A DNA stretch of 53,850 bases, taken from contig NZ_CH724107.1 in assembly GCF_000153305.1 (NCBI RefSeq), forward strand, positions 1,960,853-2,014,702, in the 5' to 3' direction. Below, in pieces: positions 27,397-35,392 of this stretch. A model generated the notes under the pieces. That model made no database searches and had not been told where the DNA came from. It saw only the letters and a list, made by a program, of their open reading frames with translations. Source of the stretch: Oceanicola granulosus HTCC2516 (GTDB lineage: Bacteria; Pseudomonadota; Alphaproteobacteria; Rhodobacterales; Rhodobacteraceae). Position numbers and translations under genes: made by a program. Within the stretch, counting starts at the first letter, position 1, and the number at the start of each line of letters is the position of its first letter.

Positions 27397-28911
27397 ATGC
27401 CCGACGTGAACCCGCTCTACGACCACCTGTTCGGCCGCCACGCCGGCAGCGACGTCACCTTCCTGCACCTGCCCGACGAGGCGCTGAGCTACAGCGCCTT
27501 CCTCGCCCGCGCCGCCGGCTTCGCCCACGCACTGAGCCGGCTCGGCCTGGCGCCGGGCGACCGGGTCGCGGTGCAGCTCGACAAGAGCGCCGGGATGCTC
27601 GCCGTCTACGCCGCCTGCGTGCAGGCCGGGCTCGTCTTCCTGCCGCTCAACACCGCCTACACTCCCGCCGAGGTCGACTACTTCCTCGGCGATTCCGGCG
27701 CCCGGCTGTTCCTCACCCCGACCCGCGCCGCCGGCGAGCTCGGCACGCTCGCCGCCCGCCATGGCGCCGCCCACGGCACCCTCGACAGCGACGGCGGCGG
27801 CAGCCTCGGCGATCTCGCCCGCAGCCAGCCCCGCACCTTTCCCACCGTGCCGCGCGCCCGCGACGACCTCGCCGCGATCCTCTACACCTCCGGCACCACC
27901 GGCCGCTCGAAGGGCGCGATGCTGAGCCAGCAGAACCTGCTCTCCAACGCCGAGACCCTCGCCGGGCTCTGGCGCTTCAGCGCCTCCGACGTGCTGCTCC
28001 ACGCGCTGCCGCTGTTTCACACCCACGGGCTGTTCGTGGCCACCAACGTCACCCTGCGCGCCGGCGGCGCGATGGTGCTGCTGCCGAAGTTCGACCTCGA
28101 CGCGCTGCTCGGCTGGATGCCCCGCGCGACGGCGCTGATGGGGGTGCCGACCTTCTACACCCGCCTGCTCGCCGACGAGCGCTTCACCGCCGAGCGCGCC
28201 AGCGGAATGCGCCTCTTCGTCTCCGGCTCCGCGCCCCTGCTGGCCGAGACCCACCGCGCCTTCGAGGCGCGCACCGGCCACCGCATCCTCGAGCGCTACG
28301 GCATGACCGAGACCAACATGTCCTGCTCCAACCCCTACGACGGCGAGCGCCGCCCCGGCACCGTCGGCCCGCCCCTGCCCGGCGTCGAGGCGCGGGTCTG
28401 CGACGAGGCCGGCACCGAGCTGGCACGCGGCGAGACGGGCGTGCTCGAGGTGCGCGGGCCGAACGTGTTCCGGGGCTACTGGCAGATGCCGGAGAAGACC
28501 GCCGCCGAGCTGCGCCCCGACGGCTGGTTCATCACCGGCGACCTCGCCACCATGTCCGACGACGGCTACGTCACCATCGTCGGGCGCGCCAAGGACCTGG
28601 TGATCTCGGGCGGGCTCAACGTCTACCCCAAGGAGGTCGAGGAGGCGCTCGACGCGCTGCCCGGCGTCGGCGAGAGCGCGGTGATCGGCGTGCCCCACCC
28701 CGACCTCGGCGAGGCGGTGGTGGCGGTGATCGCCCACGGCCCCGGCCCCGCGCCCGACGCGGACGCGCTGGCCGACGCCCTCGCCGGCCGCCTCGCCCGC
28801 TTCAAGCAGCCGCGCCGCTACCTGTTCGTCGAGGCGCTGCCGCGCAACACGATGGGCAAGGTCCAGAAGGCCGCCCTGCGCGCCGAGCACGCCGGCCTCT
28901 TCGCCCCCTGA
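27397..28911 (+). CDS. matB: malonyl-CoA synthetase (malonate-CoA ligase)
   Basis: 504-residue adenylate-forming enzyme. ATP-binding motif YTSGTTGRSKGAML, the MatB-like HALPLFHTHGLFVATNVTL and ERYGMTETNMSCSNPYDGER, the hinge WFITGDLATMSDDGYVTIVGR and the catalytic Lys motif PRNTMGKVQKAAL. It activates malonate (or methylmalonate) to the CoA thioester in the cytoplasm. Seven bases after the nitroreductase gene, so last in the long unit beginning near 20398. No malonyl-CoA decarboxylase gene is adjacent. Confidence 0.92.
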   Translation: MPDVNPLYDHLFGRHAGSDVTFLHLPDEALSYSAFLARAAGFAHALSRLGLAPGDRVAVQLDKSAGMLAVYAACVQAGLVFLPLNTAYTPAEVDYFLGDSGARLFLTPTRAAGELGTLAARHGAAHGTLDSDGGGSLGDLARSQPRTFPTVPRARDDLAAILYTSGTTGRSKGAMLSQQNLLSNAETLAGLWRFSASDVLLHALPLFHTHGLFVATNVTLRAGGAMVLLPKFDLDALLGWMPRATALMGVPTFYTRLLADERFTAERASGMRLFVSGSAPLLAETHRAFEARTGHRILERYGMTETNMSCSNPYDGERRPGTVGPPLPGVEARVCDEAGTELARGETGVLEVRGPNVFRGYWQMPEKTAAELRPDGWFITGDLATMSDDGYVTIVGRAKDLVISGGLNVYPKEVEEALDALPGVGESAVIGVPHPDLGEAVVAVIAHGPGPAPDADALADALAGRLARFKQPRRYLFVEALPRNTMGKVQKAALRAEHAGLFAP

Positions 28912-28913
28912 GC

Positions 28914-28938
28914 GGAACCGCCCGTCCGCGCCGCCGTT
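28914..28938 (+). promoter_or_regulatory. EcfG-type general-stress promoter for the DUF5872 gene
   Basis: GGAAC at 28914-28918 and CGTT at 28935-28938 with a 16-base spacer, an exact match to the EcfG consensus. It starts three bases after the matB stop and leaves a leader of roughly 25 bases before the ATG at 28969. Second exact match in the window; the first is before manganese catalase. Confidence 0.65.
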
Positions 28939-28968
28939 CGCCTCTCGACACACAGCGAAAGGCGCGGC

Positions 28969-29610
28969 ATGGCCGAGGCGGAGCGCACCAACCCCCAGCT
29001 CTGGGAGCAGGTGAAGCGCGAGATCACCGAGGGCGACAAGGGCGGCAAGCCCGGCCAATGGTCGGCGCGCAAGGCGCAGATGGCGGTGCGCGAGTACAAG
29101 AAGCGCGGCGGCGACTACGAGGACGGCGGCCTCGCGCAGGACGAGACCTCGCTGCACCGGTGGACCGAGGAGGAGTGGGGCACCCGCTCGGGCGAGAAGA
29201 GCGGCGAGACCGGCGAGCGCTACCTGCCCCGCGAGGTGCGGATGCTGCTCACCGAGGACGAGTACGCCCGCTCCACCCGCAAGAAGCGCGACGGCAGCGG
29301 CCAGTTCGTCGCCCAGCCCGACGACGTGCGCGACAAGGCCGCCACCATCCGCCGCGACGGCCCGACCCTCGCCATCCTGCGCGCCCGCGCCACCGACCTC
29401 GGCCTCGAGGTGCACGAGGCGATGGGCAAGGCCGAGCTCCACGCCGCCATCGAGGAGGCCACCGACGCCGACGGCCGCCCCCGCGATCCGTCCCGCGTGC
29501 TGTCGCGCCAGACCAAGGCGGCGCTCTACGCCCTCGCCCGCGCGCGCGGCATCGAGGGGCGCAGCAGGATGACCAAGGCCGAACTCCGCACCGCTCTCAC
29601 CGGCGGTTGA
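28969..29610 (+). CDS. DUF5872 protein with C-terminal Rho_N-like helices
   Basis: 213 residues. The N-terminal two thirds match DUF5872 (TNPQLWEQVKREITEGDKGG, GQWSARKAQMAVREYKKRGG, LHRWTEEEWGTRSG, GETGERYLPREVR). The C-terminal part has two helical repeats like SAP/Rho N-terminal motifs (LRARATDLGLEVHEAMGKAEL and the similar LYALARARGIEGRSRMTKAEL, each truncated here), often nucleic-acid binding. The protein is very charged and has no signal peptide. Function unknown; the exact EcfG-type promoter suggests a stress protein. Confidence 0.82.
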   Translation: MAEAERTNPQLWEQVKREITEGDKGGKPGQWSARKAQMAVREYKKRGGDYEDGGLAQDETSLHRWTEEEWGTRSGEKSGETGERYLPREVRMLLTEDEYARSTRKKRDGSGQFVAQPDDVRDKAATIRRDGPTLAILRARATDLGLEVHEAMGKAELHAAIEEATDADGRPRDPSRVLSRQTKAALYALARARGIEGRSRMTKAELRTALTGG

Positions 29611-29678
29611 CCCTGCGGGCCTTTCCCTTCCGCGCCGCTTGACGTATCAGGCGCGCGTCTCAAACGCAGGAGCCATTC

Positions 29679-30701
29679 ATGGGCTACAAAGTCGCCGTCG
29701 TCGGCGCCACGGGCAACGTGGGCCGCGAAATGCTGAACATCCTCGCCGAGCGGGCCTTTCCCGTCGATGAGATCGCCGCGCTCGCGTCGCGCCGGTCGAT
29801 CGGCACCGAGGTGAGCTTCGGTGATAAGACCCTCAAGACCCAGGACCTCGAGCAGTTCGACTTCACCGGCTGGGACATCGCACTCTTCGCCATCGGCTCG
29901 GACGCCACCAAGACCTACGCGCCCAAGGCCGCCGCCACCGGCTGCGTCGTGATCGACAACTCGTCGCTCTACCGCTACGACCCGGACGTGCCGCTGATCG
30001 TGCCGGAAGTGAACGCCGACGCCGTCCACGGCTATTCCAAGAAGAACATCATCGCCAATCCGAACTGCTCGACCGCGCAGATGGTGGTGGCGCTCAAGCC
30101 GCTGCACGACCGCGCCAGGATCAAGCGCGTGGTGGTCTCGACCTACCAGTCCGTCTCGGGCTCGGGCAAGGACGCCATCGACGAGCTCTGGAACCAGACC
30201 AAGGGCATGTACGTCCCCGGCCAGGAGGTCGAGCCGTCGGTCTATCCCAAGCAGATCGCCTTCAACGTGATCCCCCATATCGACGTCTTCCTCGACGACG
30301 GCTCCACCAAGGAAGAGTGGAAGATGGTCGCCGAGACCAAGAAGATCGTCGACAGCGCGATCAAGGTCACCGCGACCTGCGTGCGGGTGCCGGTCTTCGT
30401 CGGCCACGCCGAGTCGATCAACATCGAGTTCGAGGACTTCCTCGACGAGGACGAGGCCCGCGACATCCTGCGCGAGGCGCCGGGGATCATGGTCGTCGAC
30501 AAGCGCGAGGACGGCGGCTACGTCACGCCCGTCGAGTGCGTCGGCGATTTCGCGACCTTCATCAGCCGCATCCGCCAGGACAGCACCATCGAGAACGGCA
30601 TCAACCTGTGGTGCGTCTCCGACAACCTCCGCAAGGGCGCGGCGCTGAACGCGGTGCAGATCGCGGAAGTGCTGGGCAGCAAGGTGCTCCAGAAGGGCTG
30701 A
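29679..30701 (+). CDS. asd: aspartate-semialdehyde dehydrogenase
   Basis: 340-residue Asd, making aspartate semialdehyde from aspartyl phosphate for lysine, threonine, methionine and diaminopimelate synthesis. NADP-binding VAVVGATGNVGREMLNIL at the start, the catalytic Cys in NPNCSTAQM, YQSVSGSGKDAIDEL and VPVFVGHAESINIEF. AGGAG lies 6 bases before the ATG. A single gene ended by a family A repeat and a strong bidirectional terminator. Confidence 0.97.
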   Translation: MGYKVAVVGATGNVGREMLNILAERAFPVDEIAALASRRSIGTEVSFGDKTLKTQDLEQFDFTGWDIALFAIGSDATKTYAPKAAATGCVVIDNSSLYRYDPDVPLIVPEVNADAVHGYSKKNIIANPNCSTAQMVVALKPLHDRARIKRVVVSTYQSVSGSGKDAIDELWNQTKGMYVPGQEVEPSVYPKQIAFNVIPHIDVFLDDGSTKEEWKMVAETKKIVDSAIKVTATCVRVPVFVGHAESINIEFEDFLDEDEARDILREAPGIMVVDKREDGGYVTPVECVGDFATFISRIRQDSTIENGINLWCVSDNLRKGAALNAVQIAEVLGSKVLQKG

Positions 30702-30712
30702 CGCGGGGAGGG

Positions 30713-30734
30713 GCCGGGCTGAAGCCCGGCCTAC
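30713..30734 (-). repeat. dispersed hairpin repeat, family A
   Basis: Minus-orientation copy of the unit seen at 5818-5875 and 36308-36330: GCCGGGCTGAAGCCCGGC followed by CTAC. It lies 12 bases after the asd stop and just before the asd/serA terminator, again between convergent genes. Confidence 0.85.
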
Positions 30735-30744
30735 GGCAACGAAA

Positions 30745-30774
30745 AAAGGCGGCTCCGGAACCGGGGCCGCCTTT
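30745..30774. terminator. bidirectional rho-independent terminator between asd and serA
   Basis: AAAGGCGGC (30745-30753) pairs with GCCGCCTTT (30766-30774), with further pairing inside. The A-run before and T-run after allow it to act on both strands, for the convergent asd and serA transcripts. Confidence 0.92.
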
Positions 30775-30779
30775 CTCGT

Positions 30780-32372
30780 TCAGACCTCGAACTGCAGCGT
30801 CTTGACCTGCCGGAACATGCCCGTCTGCTTCAGCGCGTCGAGCGCCTTCGCCGGCACTTCCTCGTCCACGTAGAGCAGCGCGATCGCCTCGCCCTTGGCC
30901 GCCGAGCGGCCGAGCGTGAAGTTGGCGATGTTCACTCCGTTCGACCCCATCGTGGTGCCGAGCGTGCCGATGATGCCGGGCACGTCCTCGTTGGTCGTGT
31001 AGAGCATGTGCTGGCCGATCTCGGCGTCGATGTTGATGCCCTTGATCTGGATGAAGCGCGGCTTGCCGTCGCTGAACACGGTGCCCGCGATGGAACGCTC
31101 GCGCTTCTCGGTGACGACGGTGACCTTGATGTAGCCCTCGAAGGCGCCCGACTGGTCCTGCTTCGTCGTCGAGATCTGGATGCCCCGCTCCTTGGCGATG
31201 ACCGGCGCCGAGACCATGTTCACGTCCGGGTTGCCGGCCTTCATGATCCCCGCGACGACGGCGGAGGTCAGCGCCGAGAGGTTCATCTGCGAGGCCGCGC
31301 CGTCGTAGAGGATGTTGATCGCCTTGATCGGTTCGTCGGTCATCTGGCCGATGAAGTTGCCGAGATGCCCCGACAGCTTGATCCACGGCCCCATGATCTT
31401 GGCCTCTTCGGCCGTCACCGAGGGCATGTTCAGCGCGTTCTGCACCGCGCCGGTGATCAGGTAGTCGGCCATCTGCTCGGCCACCTGCAGCGCGACGTTC
31501 TCCTGCGCCTCGGTCGTGGCCGCCCCGAGGTGCGGGGTCACGACGACGTTGGGCAGGCCGAACAGCGGGTTCTCCTTGGCCGGCTCCTCGGCGAACACGT
31601 CGAAGGCCGCGCCGGCGACGTGGCCGTCCTTGAGCGCGTCCGCCAGCGCCTGCTCGTCGACGAGGCCGCCGCGCGCGCAGTTGATGATCCGCACGCCCTT
31701 CTTCGTCTTGGCGAGGTTCTCGCGGCTCAGGATGTTCTTCGTCTGCTCCGTCAGCGGCACGTGCAGGGTGATGAAGTCGGCGCGCGCCAGCAGCGCGTCG
31801 AGCCCGACCTTCTCGACACCGAGCTCGGTGGCGCGCTCCTCCGACAGGAACGGATCGTAGGCGACCACCTTCATCCGCAGCCCCACCGCGCGGGTGCAGA
31901 CGATGCCGCCGATGTTGCCCGCGCCGATCACGCCGAGCGTCTTGCCGGTCAGCTCGACGCCCATGAAGCGCGACTTCTCCCACTTGCCCGCATGGGTCGA
32001 GGCCGACGCCTCGGGGATCTGGCGCGCGACGGCGAACATCATCGCGATGGCGTGCTCGGCGGTGGTGATCATGTTGCCGAAGGGGGTGTTCATCACGATG
32101 ATGCCCTTCTTCGACGCGTGCGGGATGTCGACGTTATCGACGCCGATGCCGGCGCGGCCGATGACCCGGAGGTTGTCGGCGGCGGCGATGACCTTCTCGG
32201 TGACCTTGGTCGCCGAGCGGATGGCGAGGCCGTCGTACTGGCCGATCACCTCGAGCAGCTTGTCCTTGTCCTTGCCGAGGTCGGGCTGGAAGTCGACGTC
32301 GATGCCGCGGTCGCGGAAGATCTGCACGGCGGCTTCGGAGAGCTTGTCGGAAATGAGAACGCGGGGAGCCAT
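30780..32372 (-). CDS. serA: D-3-phosphoglycerate dehydrogenase
   Basis: 530-residue long-form PGDH, the first step of serine synthesis from 3-phosphoglycerate. Order: catalytic and NAD domains (RVIGRAGIGVDNVDI, GKTLGVIGAGNIGGIV, IINCARGGLVDE, FAEEPAKENPLFGLPNVVVTPHLGA, shown in part), then the allosteric substrate-binding (ASB) domain (about 320-440) and a C-terminal ACT domain (NEDVPGIIGTLGTTMG) for serine feedback. The start at 32372 is preceded by AGGTGA; longer starts run into a repeat. Second gene of the serC-serA operon. Confidence 0.97.
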   Translation of the reverse strand: MAPRVLISDKLSEAAVQIFRDRGIDVDFQPDLGKDKDKLLEVIGQYDGLAIRSATKVTEKVIAAADNLRVIGRAGIGVDNVDIPHASKKGIIVMNTPFGNMITTAEHAIAMMFAVARQIPEASASTHAGKWEKSRFMGVELTGKTLGVIGAGNIGGIVCTRAVGLRMKVVAYDPFLSEERATELGVEKVGLDALLARADFITLHVPLTEQTKNILSRENLAKTKKGVRIINCARGGLVDEQALADALKDGHVAGAAFDVFAEEPAKENPLFGLPNVVVTPHLGAATTEAQENVALQVAEQMADYLITGAVQNALNMPSVTAEEAKIMGPWIKLSGHLGNFIGQMTDEPIKAINILYDGAASQMNLSALTSAVVAGIMKAGNPDVNMVSAPVIAKERGIQISTTKQDQSGAFEGYIKVTVVTEKRERSIAGTVFSDGKPRFIQIKGINIDAEIGQHMLYTTNEDVPGIIGTLGTTMGSNGVNIANFTLGRSAAKGEAIALLYVDEEVPAKALDALKQTGMFRQVKTLQFEV

Positions 32373-32401
32373 ATCACCTGGTCCTTGCATGGAATTGAAA
32401 C

Positions 32402-32429
32402 GTAGGGTGCGCATTCATCGCGCACCCCC
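32402..32429 (+). repeat. dispersed hairpin repeat, family B, inside the serC-serA operon
   Basis: GTAGGGTGCGCATTCATCGC followed by GCACCCCC: arms GGGTGCGC/GCGCACCC around ATTCATC. It lies in the 65-base gap between serC (upstream on the minus strand) and serA. A stable intercistronic hairpin here could change mRNA stability or the serC:serA ratio. Confidence 0.85.
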
Positions 32430-32437
32430 ATCGCCCG

Positions 32438-33583
32438 TCAGGCGAGCGCGTCGATCTCTTGGTGGAACGCCCAGTCGAGCCACGGCAGCATCGCCTCGAT
32501 GTCCGCCGTCTCGACCGTCGCACCGCACCAGATCCGCAGGCCCGCCGGGGCGTCGCGGTAGGCGCCGATGTCGAGCGCAACGCCCTCGGCCTCGAGCCGC
32601 TTGGCCACCGCCTTGGCGAAGGCCGCGCCGTCGGTGATGCGCGCGTCGGTGAACTTCAGGCAGACCGAGGTGTTCGAGCGCGTCGCGGGATCCTCGGCGA
32701 GGTTGGCGAGCCAGTCGACCCGCGCGCAGAAGTCCCAGATCGCCTGCGCGTTGGCGTCGGCCCGCGCCTTCAACGCCGCCAGTCCGCCGATCTCCTCGGC
32801 CCAGTCGAGCGCGAAGAGGTAGTCCTCGACGCAGAGCATGGAGGGGGTGTTGATCGTCTCGCCCCGGAAGATGCCCTCGTTCAGCTTGCCGCCCTTGGTG
32901 AGGCGGAAGATCTTGGGCAGCGGCCAGGGCGGGCTGTAGCTCTTGAGCCGCTCGACGGCGCGGGGCGACAGGATCAGCATGCCGTGCGCCGCCTCGCCGC
33001 CCATGACCTTCTGCCAGGAGAAGGTCGTCACGTCGAGCTTGTCCCAGGGCAGGTCCTGCGCGAAGGCCGCCGAGGTGGCGTCGCAGATCGTCAGGCCGGC
33101 GCGGTCGGCCGGGATCGCGCTGCCGTCGGCGACCCGCACGCCCGAGGTCGTGCCGTTCCAGGTGAAGACCACGTCGGTGTTGAAATCGACCTCGGCGAAA
33201 TCCACGATCGCGCCGTACTCGGCGGTCTTCACCTCGGCGTCGATCTTGAGCTGCTTGACCACGTCCGTGACCCAGCCGGCGCCGAAGCTCTCCCAGGCCA
33301 GCATCGTCGCCTTGCGCGCGCCGAGCAGCGACCACATGGCTATCTCGACCGCCCCGGTGTCGGAAGCGGGCACGATGCCGATGCGGTAGTCGTCGGGGAT
33401 GTCGAGGATCGCGCGGGTGCGCTCGATGGCGTCCTGGAGCTTCGCCTTGCCCACGGCGGCACGGTGCGACCGGCCCAGCGGGGCGTCGGACAGCGCGTCG
33501 GGGGTCCATGTGGGGGGCTTGGCGCAGGGGCCGGAGGAAAAGCGCGGATTGTCCGGCCGCGCGGCCGGTTTCGTCGGTGCCAT
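32438..33583 (-). CDS. serC: phosphoserine aminotransferase
   Basis: 381-residue class V aminotransferase, converting 3-phosphohydroxypyruvate to phosphoserine. It is of the alphaproteobacterial type: [16 protein letters not shown] at the N-terminus, [43 protein letters not shown] and the PLP lysine in [21 protein letters not shown] lies 8 bases before the ATG at 33583. First gene of the serC-serA operon, with a structured leader that resembles the serC RNA motif. Confidence 0.96.
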   Translation of the reverse strand: MAPTKPAARPDNPRFSSGPCAKPPTWTPDALSDAPLGRSHRAAVGKAKLQDAIERTRAILDIPDDYRIGIVPASDTGAVEIAMWSLLGARKATMLAWESFGAGWVTDVVKQLKIDAEVKTAEYGAIVDFAEVDFNTDVVFTWNGTTSGVRVADGSAIPADRAGLTICDATSAAFAQDLPWDKLDVTTFSWQKVMGGEAAHGMLILSPRAVERLKSYSPPWPLPKIFRLTKGGKLNEGIFRGETINTPSMLCVEDYLFALDWAEEIGGLAALKARADANAQAIWDFCARVDWLANLAEDPATRSNTSVCLKFTDARITDGAAFAKAVAKRLEAEGVALDIGAYRDAPAGLRIWCGATVETADIEAMLPWLDWAFHQEIDALA

Positions 33584-33640
33584 GTCTGATACCCTCACAG
33601 ATATGCGCCTCTCGTTGGGGAGAGGTGTCCCGCCGCCGCA
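33584..33640 (-). ncRNA. candidate serC-motif leader RNA
   Basis: In the serC leader (minus strand) a hairpin CCTCTC-CCCAAC-GAGAGG (33625-33608) is followed by TCTG...CAGA (about 33598-33585), whose loop contains the GAGGG ribosome site. A conserved cis-regulatory serC RNA motif is known upstream of serC-serA operons in Alphaproteobacteria. The position and gene context fit, but I match it by context and visible hairpins, not by a covariance search. Confidence 0.45.
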
Positions 33641-33806
33641 GATACGGCCACCATCGCGCCGCGGCAAGCCGCAAACGACGGCCCGCGGCACCCCGGAAGC
33701 GGAAAGCGGCATCCGCGCGGCCACTATCGGAAACACCGCCGGGGGCTTGCCCTCGCGCGGCGGATCGGGCTTGGAAGGCGAAACCGCGCCTGAAGGAGCC
33801 CTACGG

Positions 33807-34679
33807 ATGCACATCGCCACCCTCGTCGCCGCCCCGGGCCGCCTCGCCCCCGCCATGGTCGAGACCCTGCGCAACGCCTGGGGCGGCGGCGATGCCGTCT
33901 GGCTCGCCCCCGACGAGACGGCGGAGTTCGCCGTCGCCGAGGTTCCGGGCCATGCCGAGGACGTCTGGCGCAGCCTGCAGGACGAGGGTGTCGACCTCTG
34001 CGTCCAGCCCGCCCAAGGCCGGCGCAAGCAGCTGCTCATCGCCGACATGGACAGCACCATGATCCGGCAGGAATGCATCGACGAGCTGGCCGAGGTCGCC
34101 GGCGTGGGCGAGCGGGTCCGCGAGATCACCGCCCGCGCGATGAACGGCGAGCTCGACTTCGAGGGCGCGCTCCTGGCCCGCGTCGCGCTGCTCGAGGGGC
34201 TGCCCACCACCGTGATCTCCGAGGTCCTGGCCGAGCGCATCACCTACATGCCCGGCGGCGCGGCGCTGGTGGCGACGATGAAGGCCGACGGCGCGCGCAC
34301 GGTCCTCGTCTCCGGCGGCTTCACCGCGTTCGCCGAGGCGGTCGGCGCCACCCTCGGCTTCGACCGGGTGCAGGCCAACGAACTGCTCGAGCACGACGGC
34401 GCCCTGACCGGCGACGTCGCCCGCCCGATCCTCGGCCGCGACGCCAAGGTCGAGGCGCTGCGCCGCGAGACGGCCGCGCTCGGCCTCGGCCCCGAGGCGG
34501 CGCTCGCGGTGGGCGACGGCGCCAACGACCTCGGCATGCTCGGCCTCGCCGGCACCGGCGTCGCGCTCCACGCCAAGCCCGCCGTCCAGGCCGAGTGCAG
34601 ACTGCGCGTCAACCATGGCGATCTGACCGCGTTGCTCTACCTCCAGGGCTACGCCCGCGACGAGTTCGCCACGCCCTGA
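33807..34679 (+). CDS. serB: phosphoserine phosphatase
   Basis: 290-residue HAD-superfamily SerB, the last step of serine synthesis. N-terminal regulatory-like segment (1-80), then motif [19 protein letters not shown] (catalytic Asp), motif [12 protein letters not shown], motif III Lys region GRDAKVEAL and motif [14 protein letters not shown]. The ATG at 33807 has AAGGAG 8 bases upstream. Divergent from serC, with a 223-base gap; together with serA and serC the whole three-step pathway is present. Confidence 0.96.
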   Translation: MHIATLVAAPGRLAPAMVETLRNAWGGGDAVWLAPDETAEFAVAEVPGHAEDVWRSLQDEGVDLCVQPAQGRRKQLLIADMDSTMIRQECIDELAEVAGVGERVREITARAMNGELDFEGALLARVALLEGLPTTVISEVLAERITYMPGGAALVATMKADGARTVLVSGGFTAFAEAVGATLGFDRVQANELLEHDGALTGDVARPILGRDAKVEALRRETAALGLGPEAALAVGDGANDLGMLGLAGTGVALHAKPAVQAECRLRVNHGDLTALLYLQGYARDEFATP

Positions 34680-34728
34680 CCTGTCGGTACCCTGTCGCTG
34701 ACCGCCGCGTCGTCGCTTGTGGGAACTG

Positions 34729-34740
34729 AACCGGACGGTT
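34729..34740. promoter_or_regulatory. palindromic operator candidate for the TetR gene
   Basis: AACCG-GA-CGGTT, a perfect inverted repeat 28 bases before the TetR-type gene's ATG, in the short gap after serB. The size and position fit a TetR-family autoregulatory site; inferred. Confidence 0.55.
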
Positions 34741-34768
34741 TATGGTTGAATGCAACAGGAGGAGACTG

Positions 34769-35389
34769 ATGCCCGACGGAAGCGGCGGCGAGATCAAGAA
34801 AGGACGCAAGTTCGAGCAAGTGCTCGAAGGCGCGCGCCGGATCTTCATGGCCGACGGCTACGAGGGCGCCAGCGTCGACGACATCGCCCGCGCCGCGAAG
34901 GTCTCCAAGGCGACCCTCTATTCCTACTTCCCCGACAAGCGGTTGCTGTTCCTCGAGGTCGCCAAGGGCGAGTGCGCCCGCCAGGCCGACCTCGCCACCG
35001 CGACCATCGACCAGTGCCGCCCCGTGCGCGAGGTGCTGACCGAGGCCGGCATGACCCTCGTGCGCTTCGTCACCTCCGCCTTCGCGCGCGGCATCTTCCG
35101 CCTCTGCGTCGCCGAGGCCGAGCGCTTCCCCCAGCTCGGCCGCGAGTTCTACCAGAGCGGCCCCGCCATGGGCCGCGCCCGGTTCGTCGAGTATTTCGAG
35201 AGCGCCATCGAGCGCGGCGAGCTGAAGATCGACGACGTCGAGCTCGCCGCCGAGCAGTTCCAGGAGCTCTGCAAGGCCGACCTGTTCCAGCGCATGATCT
35301 TCTGCAACACGCACGACTTCACCGACGCCGAGATCGAGCGCGTCGTCACCGGGGCCGTCGACGTGTTCCTCGCCCGCTACGGGGCCTGA
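34769..35389 (+). CDS. TetR/AcrR-family transcriptional regulator
   Basis: 206 residues. N-terminal TetR helix-turn-helix (EQVLEGARRIFMADGYEGAS, VDDIARAAKVSKATLYSYFPDKRLLF), then an all-helical ligand domain with FRLCVAEAERFPQLGREFYQ and a C-terminal AEQFQELCKADLFQRMIF typical of AefR/AcrR-like regulators with a TetR_C domain. AGGAGG at 34758-34763 supports the ATG at 34769 over the one at 34742. No efflux pump or other obvious target is adjacent; it may control itself and distant genes. Confidence 0.93.
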   Translation: MPDGSGGEIKKGRKFEQVLEGARRIFMADGYEGASVDDIARAAKVSKATLYSYFPDKRLLFLEVAKGECARQADLATATIDQCRPVREVLTEAGMTLVRFVTSAFARGIFRLCVAEAERFPQLGREFYQSGPAMGRARFVEYFESAIERGELKIDDVELAAEQFQELCKADLFQRMIFCNTHDFTDAEIERVVTGAVDVFLARYGA

Positions 35390-35392
35390 GGC

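Noticed and set aside
30757-30781. GGAAC...CGTT in the asd/serA gap as a third exact stress promoter
   Set aside because: The spacer is 15, not 16-17, the match falls inside the rho-independent terminator, and no plus-strand gene follows.
32438-34243. A 601-residue version of SerC with a long N-terminus
   Set aside because: The extra residues overlap serB on the opposite strand and have no similarity to the family. ATG 33583 with GAGGG upstream gives the normal length.
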